From Halicephalobus mephisto (Eukaryota > Nematoda > Chromadorea > Rhabditida > Panagrolaimidae), in the NCBI GenBank assembly GCA_009193035.1, contig SWDT01000694.1, positions 1 to 13,987 on the forward strand: DNA of 13,987 nt, written 5' to 3'. Positions 8,267-13,987 of the stretch are shown piece after piece (position 1 is the stretch's first letter; each line of letters starts with the position of its first letter). Both the position numbers and the translations under genes were made by a program. The notes below the pieces were generated by a model. It saw only the letters and a program-made list of their open reading frames with translations. It did no database searches and was not told the DNA's origin.

Positions 8267-8867
8267 AAACATATAACCTAGCTACAGTACAGGCCAACTA
8301 GATAATATTAAAAATATAGGTGATAGATTTTAGAATCCTAAATTCCTGAAAAAAATCATCTGCTTTAGCATCAAATTCGGAATCTGCAGTTCTGATTAGT
8401 GTCTTATAGACACTTTTTGTGAAAAACTGAAGATGATTCTAACTTCCTGCATTGGAATGGTAAATACGATAGAAAACCAAAAAAGATTGTTTCTAATGAC
8501 TGAAATTTGCACACTAGTATTGATTATTGGATTTTCCTTTTATTTCTGAGAAGACTGTAGACTCCTACTGTATACATAGCTTCATATACACTTATTTTAT
8601 CACAACAACGAAGATAAATGAAGGAGAGAATCCTTGTCCGACTGCTGTTAGTGAAACTAGGAGGAGATTCTCCAAAATTATCTATCAGAAACTTAGAATC
8701 AGCTACTGTTCAATATAAGATTCGCTGTCCTGACCTTTATTGCAATATTGTTACATCGGCTGATTGGCCGATGCTTTAGGAAATTATGAGTTTTCGACAA
8801 ATTAACTTCTGGTTTCAACATCTGTGGTAAAAAAAACCTTAAACTATTCATATGCATCTTAATTTTC
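8267..8867. other. Spacer upstream of receptor copy B, no gene seen
   Basis: AT-rich, with no frame showing family resemblance. It contains one perfect 7-bp stem with a 6-base loop, CATCGGC/GCCGATG at 8754-8773. It is not similar to the other spacers of the window. Confidence 0.5.
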
Positions 8868-8873
8868 CACCTG
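8868..8873 (+). promoter_or_regulatory. Upstream E-box of receptor copy B
   Basis: Plus strand reads TTCCACCTGTT, a full match to WWYCACSTGYY, 58 bp upstream of the ATG at 8931. Same motif and distance as for the minus-strand receptors. This site supports 8931 as the original start region of copy B. Confidence 0.65.
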
Positions 8874-8930
8874 TTACAACAAGAAGTTTCCTTCGAGTCC
8901 AGTAAGAAGTATTGATAACTTATTGGGTTA

Positions 8931-10397
8931 ATGTGTTTAACTTTGCCAATTATTCTGCGTTAACCGTCGATGACCTCTATCACCCGACTCTTGTGGAGAT
9001 TTACTCCATGTACTGGGATGTTTCCCTTGTGTGACTACAGTATTCTTCATCTTCATGCTGTATACTATTGTGAAGAAATCTTCAAAAGAGATGAAGGAAT
9101 ATCGAGTATACTTAATCAACCAACTGACCTGGAGTTTTTTATTTGATCTCCACTTGGGAGTGTGGAAGCCAGTCCCATTGTGGCCTTTCTACCTTGGGTA
9201 CAATGTTGGATGGTACTCATATTCAGAAAGAATATGCTTTGCTTCCTCTTATCGGAGTCATGTTTTTTTCAGTCGGGATGGGGTTTTCCATCTTTATGTC
9301 TATTGTTCACAGATACATTCAGGTTGCACCGTTTTCAATCCTATATAAGTACTACTACTCTCTACCACATCACTCATGATAGTCTGCTGTTTGTGATTAT
9401 TGAATGTTGTGTTGCATCCCTCTTTGGATATTCAAGCCAGGCAGTGATCAGTTGAAAGATACGATCATTTCGCAAGCAGAATACATGAAGTTCTTCTTCG
9501 ACAAATACCGAATTTATTTGGATTTGCTCCGGAATTGCATGGAGGACTTCCAATTATGAATGCTCTGCTTACATTCTTATTTGGAATCATGATCTTCATC
9601 GTTGTACTGTATTTCAATTTCCTGAGAATTCTCAAAAAAACAAGCAGTTGTTGAGTGTGAGTACCTACAAATATGCAAGTACGTTTAATTTACACTATCT
9701 GAAGGAAAAATCATGTTTTAAAATCGTTAAAATTCATTATTATTGCATAGATTTCAGTTTTATTTCTTACGTTTATTTTAGTCTACTTCAATTTTTTACT
9801 ATTAACGTATTAGTAAATTAAATAATAATTTTTTAAAACAGAAGGGGAAATTTTCTTAGAAATGGGCCAGGTGAAGACTAAAATAAAATACTGAGGTGGA
9901 AATTCTATTTTTGAGATAGAATTCTTTAAATTTCAATTTATACTGTGATTTCAGTTCTGCTTTATAGACAAAAGACAAGTTCTATGAATCCTAAGAAAAA
10001 AGAATCTTAAAACAACATGCAATAGTAAATCAGAAATGATTTGAGAAGATGAATTTTCTTTAAAAAAACTATGTGAATGTTTGTTTTTTCAGAAGATGTT
10101 GTTCAAAACTATTATAGTCCAAACATTCCTCGCTATACTTCTGCTATATTCCCGATCACCAGTTGTATCATGTTAGTCGCATTTAATGTGAACTGGGTCT
10201 CAAGTTCTCCTTGTTCATGTTTATGGTGACTTCAACACACACCATTGCCGACTTCGTGACTCTAGTTTGCATTGTGAAACCATACAGAATTTCGTTATCC
10301 AATGCATCAACAAGTTGCTGAAACCACTGGGGTTCAACTTCTCACTCTGCCAACGAATGCTGTTGCTCAATCAACATCTGGAATTCCTACTAACTAA
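8931..10397 (+). pseudogene. Str-superfamily chemoreceptor pseudogene, copy B
   Basis: Exon 1 is 8931-9678, intron 9679-10092 (GTACGT...TTTTTTCAG), exon 2 10093-10397. The ATG at 8931 is suggested by the upstream E-box; a 2-bp excess right after it must be ignored to read NFANYSALTVDDLYHPTLVE. It shares with copy A the TGA after the first extracellular stretch (near 9033). It adds its own breaks: 2 bp lost near 9218, 5 bp near 9370, 1 bp near 9412, 1 bp near 9508, 1 bp in the A run near 9645, 1 bp gained near 9670, and several more in exon 2 (for example at 10145 and 10200). Domain order is as in copy A, including WKPVPLWPFYLGYNVGW and the PYR motif after TM7. Almost all lesions are single bases. 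It is clearly non-functional as written. Confidence 0.85.
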
Positions 10398-10645
10398 ACG
10401 ATATTTGCTGAGATTTTGATCGACCAGAAAAGTCATAACATACTCGATCATCAAATGTGCAAAACATATCTAAAAGCTTCTCTTCTATTATATCATCACG
10501 TATTTCAGAGACCTTTTTATATCCTTTGTATTTGGCTTTATTATTTAAGTTAGAGGTATGATAGAAATAAAGTGTGTTTCACTGTTAGGTGACTTCGGAA
10601 TATAAAGTCATATGCAGTACGTCATTGACGAACATTGATTTTAGC
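8964..10645 (+). repeat. Segmental duplication, right copy (receptor B plus 3' flank)
   Basis: Counterpart of 1-1708. The left limit given is only where the window edge cuts copy A. Similarity ends after GAACATTGATTTTAG. AATAAA is kept at 10566-10571. Confidence 0.93.
10597..10629 (-). other. Micro-inverted segment relative to copy A
   Basis: The reverse complement of 1659-1692 matches this stretch with about three differences, while both flanks (GGTGACTT and GAACATTGATTTTAG) stay in direct orientation. Either copy may be the inverted one. Confidence 0.85.
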
Positions 10646-11134
10646 TGTAAGGCTTCAACAATGATGTTTAATTGATATATTCAAAATTGCAATAAAAATG
10701 TTAGAGCAAAAATTATTTAACATTATTTTTAAATATAGTATTAATAATTACTATAGAAAAGACGCTGCATATGCCATACTCAATATAGATGAGAACAAAT
10801 TAATTTCTAATCACTGGCTTCACTACGACCAGTGAAGTCTTCGAACAGATATTCCACAGTTGCGACTAGTAGTGCATTCATATACAACTGCATCAAATAA
10901 ACGTTTTGGTTAACAACATTTGCATATTAAGAATGTTTGTATCTGTCGTTACGCCGGAGTGACCACGTCCTAGATGAGTAAGAGGAAATAGTATAGAAAG
11001 GTTATCAATAAATGGCCTTAGGACCAGTACCAAAACCACTAATGTCGAACTCGACATAAACAACCAATGCGGACTTTTCACCAAGAGGAATCTGTTTTGT
11101 CCTGATCTGTCAGTGCTAAGGCAATCCGTTAAGA
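10646..11134. other. Spacer, no gene seen
   Basis: AT-rich to about 10800, then of more balanced composition. Alternative hairpins occur at 10812-10837 (CACTGG/CCAGTG or CTTCACT/AGTGAAG). A minus-strand frame covers much of it but runs into the poly-C complement and shows no recognisable motif. Confidence 0.45.
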
Positions 11135-11640
11135 GGGGGGGGGGGGGGTGGGGGGGGGGTGGGGGGGGGGGGGGGGGGGGGGGGGGGAAGGAGGCGGCGG
11201 GGGGGACGGGGACGGGGCGGGGGGCGGCGCGGAGGGGGGGCCGGGGGGCGGGCATCACCCACCTCCCTCGAGTCTCCGAGGAGGAGGGAGTGTGCAATGA
11301 ATATGTAGAGGGCGGAAAATGTTCAAGTAGAAATGAATACTATGAAAGCAAGTAATACAACACTGCGTGCGATGCTATAGCCGCCTCGCACACAGCCCAC
11401 CTCCAACAGAAACACGGGAAAGAGAGAAAGGAGGCGGGGGGAAGGGGCGGGAGGCGGGGGGGGGAGGGCGGGGGGGGGGGCGGAACCAAGTGCGGCCTCT
11501 CGCGCGACCCCGGGGCGCCGCGTTCGTTGTCGCCCGATTCGCGCTTCTTCCATTCGAAGGCCTACCGGTTGCCGCCGAATCCCAACGACAAGGCAACATA
11601 CAAGAACAAGAACTGAAGCCCCTAGCGCCCGCTATTTAGT
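11135..11640 (+). repeat. GC-rich island with very long G tracts
   Basis: 11135-11187 is G14-T-G10-T-G27, followed by a G-rich run to about 11250. A second G-rich block lies at 11428-11482. All G runs are on the plus strand, which would allow G-quadruplexes. The piece at 11483-11640 is GC-rich but of mixed sequence. Composition contrasts sharply with the AT-rich surroundings. Glycine- or proline-rich frames here are products of the repeat and are not taken as genes. Confidence 0.8.
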
Positions 11641-11874
11641 TTATTCATTTTCTTAACGTGTTTGAATAAAACAACAAAACAATTTACCTAAAATTTTAGA
11701 AAAAACCTCGAAACTTCTCTATTTGATAACAAAACAAGTTTCATTTCTCCATATAATATTAGTACCTTTAATTGTTATATATATAACGTGCTCTGAGAGA
11801 AGAACAGAGTAATGCATAAATGTACATTAAGAGAAGTTCTACTTATTTAACATAAAATTGCCTCCCATTATGTG
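11641..11874. other. AT-rich spacer, no gene seen
   Basis: Returns to the AT-rich composition of the host. It contains the perfect palindrome GTTATATATATAAC at 11774-11787. No coding signal. Confidence 0.5.
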
Positions 11875-12143
11875 TTTCGATACTGTTGCGTCCAACCATG
11901 GCTGAGATTATCTACACCCCGAATAAACAGAAGTGTCATATTATAACATCTTCAAATATTGTTTGTTATGCCAATTACGTAATTAAACACGAAGATAAAT
12001 GGTGCACATATCCTTATTTATTAAATTTACAACTTTTATGTTGTATTTAGCGATTTGACAAATGATACCCAGAAACAGTGTCACTATATCTTCTTCTTTT
12101 CTTCTAAATATTCGTTCAGCAACGAATCTCCTGTTACGGGACG
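11875..12143 (-). pseudogene. 3' fragment of a fourth receptor with its downstream flank
   Basis: Matches the downstream flank and last exon part of both array receptors: CCAACCATGG...GAGATTAT near 11893, then AGATAAATGGTGCACA, then the C-terminal coding part at about 12018-12143 on the minus strand. RRFVAERIFRRK corresponds to RRFVAETIFRRK after TM7. Many single-base insertions relative to the other two copies disturb the frame. Similarity stops at ACGGGAC (12143), exactly inside the VVPYRR codons, and unrelated GC-rich DNA follows. It looks like the missing continuation of unit 3, which is cut at 6432. Confidence 0.75.
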
Positions 12144-13847
12144 GACTCGGCGATAATGTGTTTGTACCGTCGGTGAGGACGCAGAGGGTTGTATCTGGTG
12201 CTAGTGTACTATCCCTCTGAGGGCACATTGTGAGTAGGTCTGTCCTAGTCTGTCACCGCAGCTCGACGGGAAGTGCCGATCCGAAAGCGCTACCTCTTTA
12301 TGTTTTTAAAAGGGTTGTGTCGTTGTTCCTCGGGCATAACCCCCATCCCCGGAAGCAAATCAAAGGTCTTTCCCATCATTCAGTCAAATTTTTCAAGGGA
12401 CAATAAGTACATTTCACACTTAGTTATTTAGATATTAATACTTTCGTTCGACAAAAAAAAGTTTCTTCGGGATTTTCCAAAATAAGTCCAAAAAAGAAAT
12501 CTTCATGCTTTGTGGTTTTTAATGGTTTGATGTGTATCTGTCAAATAGCGCTCGTTAGAAGGATCGATCGTTGCAGGCAAGGGGTTACCAAGGGAAAAAC
12601 ACGTGCAGCTCTGACCCTGAGGGTACGAATTCCGGCGCCGTAAAAAGGGAAAAAAAACGGGCGAAAGAATGAGTTATGTTGCCCGTTGGTTTCTGAGTCT
12701 TCGCGCGGGACATTCAGACGCTTGTGATGTCGTGAATTGAAACGCATTATTTAGGCTCCCCATGGCACTCTCGAGGGCTTTTGCCATGGGATCTCCAAAC
12801 GAGAAAACTTCATCTCCAGAGCTGAGATTTTTAACTTTGGTCTCTGTTTAGCGTTATTTTTAATTTGATATTTTTTTTCCTCACGCGTGTTTGTCTTGCA
12901 GGTTTACAGTAATCGAAAAGCAGTTGAAGATTGAGGAGTTTGATCCTTAACCTAAAATGTGTGGACATCCGAGTATTAAAAAACACCCCAACTACTGTCA
13001 GAAACATTTAGATAAAACTGTCGCATTTATATTATTTAAAAATATTTACTCGACTTTTCGAAATCAAAATATAAGGAATCGATCTGGCAATTTTTTAATT
13101 AGGCGGTTATAGAAAAAACGATTCGAACAATCGAAATGATTTCGCGAATTGTAATATCTTTAATAGTTTGTGTGATATAGTTAAGAAGGTGCTGATAGCC
13201 TATGGCCAATAATACAAAAAATTCACGATCTTTGCAAAGGATGCTAGAGTGTGGTCAGTGACTGTCGTTCGCGTACGTTATATGCCAAAGTAAGTTTTCT
13301 CGATATAGAAGTTCATGGAATAAATATACATCTGAGACAAATCATGGAAGATTTCTCTACGGACTATCTTTTGGGAGATTATTTCTTACAAGTATGTTTC
13401 TAACTAAAATTCGGCAGAAAACTGATATCAGGACTACGAATCTTTATCCATGGGGATGTAAAAGAAAAAAAGGTATATTATAAGACTTATTGTAAATCTG
13501 CTATTCCCTGCCAGGGGCAAAACGGACAAATCTATACATGAAAACAGAGACCAACTCCAATAAATACTGGCACCGCATTTCGCTTTTTGGACAAAAATCC
13601 GTCTGCGCCCATCCTTAAGAAAATAAAACAGTACCAGCCCGTATCCCGCGGCGCCCCGATAATACATACATCGCCATTGCAATGATAATATTGAATAGCG
13701 GACTATGGTGTGTGGCAAATTAAACAATCCTGATGACATGGAGAAGTTTGAGGTGAATTCCAGGTTCTTTTGAGACAAAAAAAGTTCAAATCTTGCCTTT
13801 GTGGATATTAATGCGAGCTCCACGGTATACGACTTAAAAATAACTTC
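12144..13847. other. Unassigned DNA between two receptor fragments
   Basis: No gene could be supported. 12144-12350 and 12540-12800 are richer in GC than the rest. A near-perfect inverted repeat CCCATGGCA/TGCCATGGG occurs at 12758-12790. In intact receptors the matching distance is about 0.7 kb, here 1.7 kb, so about 1 kb of foreign or heavily altered DNA is present. A minus-strand stretch near 13735 reads MSSGLFNLPHTIV, faintly like the receptor start MSTGLFELSSNSTIV, but what follows does not resemble TM1. A string FKSYTV near 13830 faintly recalls RYTVLF after TM3. Confidence 0.45.
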
Positions 13848-13987
13848 AGAAATCCACATCTATTTGAAAAAGCAAGAAGTGTTTAAGCACATGATCAATA
13901 ACTATGGTTTTAATTCCTAAAAGCAAAATTTAAAGGAGTTTCTTTTCTTTGCCAATGACCCAAATTGCTATGATGTATTCAGATATT
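13848..13987 (-). pseudogene. 5' fragment of a receptor (intron and exon 1 part), cut by window end
   Basis: Plus strand GAAATCCACATCTATT and CCAATGACCCAAATT match the intron and exon 1 of the broken paralogue (5821-5836 and 5898-5912) in the same order and orientation. Indels are frequent and the splice donor is not intact. It probably belongs to the same receptor as the fragment at 11875-12143, or to a further copy that continues beyond the window. Confidence 0.6.

Noticed and set aside
8527..8718. 63-codon plus-strand frame in the spacer before copy B
   Set aside because: No motif, no splice context and composition like the spacer.
1..10645. Copies A and B as two alleles wrongly placed in tandem
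   Set aside because: Not excluded, but the DNA following A (R1, unknown gene, array) is not repeated after B, which an allelic duplicate would predict.
10893..11639. Long frames coding proline-rich or glycine-rich peptides on both strands
   Set aside because: They are products of the G-tract and GC-rich repeat, overlap each other in several frames, and show no domain.
1985..12760. TTAGGC, the nematode telomere unit, at a few isolated places
   Set aside because: Only single units, no tandem run.
12936..12947. GAGTTTGATCCT, identical to the 5' end region of bacterial 16S rRNA
   Set aside because: Similarity stops after 12 bases (CTTAACC follows instead of GGCTCAG) and nothing else of an rRNA is present.
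13434..13859. 141-codon minus-strand frame
   Set aside because: Apart from a faint receptor-like start in its middle it has no coherent motif or splice structure, and it lies in DNA joined between receptor fragments.

Overview
The window looks like nuclear DNA from a nematode, most likely Caenorhabditis or a close relative. It is AT-rich with very short introns (43-44 bp where they can be mapped), contains degenerate Tc1-type transposon DNA, and carries a tandem family of seven-transmembrane chemoreceptor genes of the Str superfamily (srh/sri-like). Nothing bacterial was seen: no operons and no ribosome-binding sites.

Layout. 1-1451 (+) is a broken two-exon receptor (copy A), cut by the window's left edge. 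1741-2026 is an unidentified repeat (R1). 2147-2652 (-) holds two exons of an unrecognised basic protein. 3031-6432 is a tandem array of receptor units on the minus strand. Unit 1 contains the only intact gene of the window (3379-4456, 344 residues, one 43-bp intron). Unit 2 contains a broken paralogue (4957-6082). Unit 3 starts at 6194 and stops at a decayed Tc1/mariner element (6433-7924). 7983-8266 is the second R copy, preceded by a polypurine tract. 8931-10397 (+) is copy B of the first receptor, more decayed than A. 11135-11640 is a GC-rich island with very long G runs. 11875-12143 and 13848-13987 are displaced, damaged pieces of a further minus-strand receptor that appear to continue unit 3.

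The main observations are these. (1) The spacers between the tandem receptors are clearly more alike than the receptor exons, with a 52-bp core almost unchanged in all three spacers and centred on a GTGATATCAC palindrome. (2) An E-box fitting WWYCACSTGYY lies 58-67 bp upstream of each of the three receptor starts that can be placed; this motif is known from promoters of C. elegans chemoreceptor families. (3) Copies A and B differ by a clean inversion of about 34 bp. (4) The broken receptor carries a 94-bp insertion bounded by a 13-bp direct repeat. (5) Unit 3 has been split by about 5.4 kb of unrelated DNA. Together this reads as a fast-turnover chemoreceptor cluster: duplication, pseudogene formation, transposon insertion and small rearrangements around one surviving gene. 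The last 3 kb may also contain assembly or base-call error, so its breaks should be read with caution.
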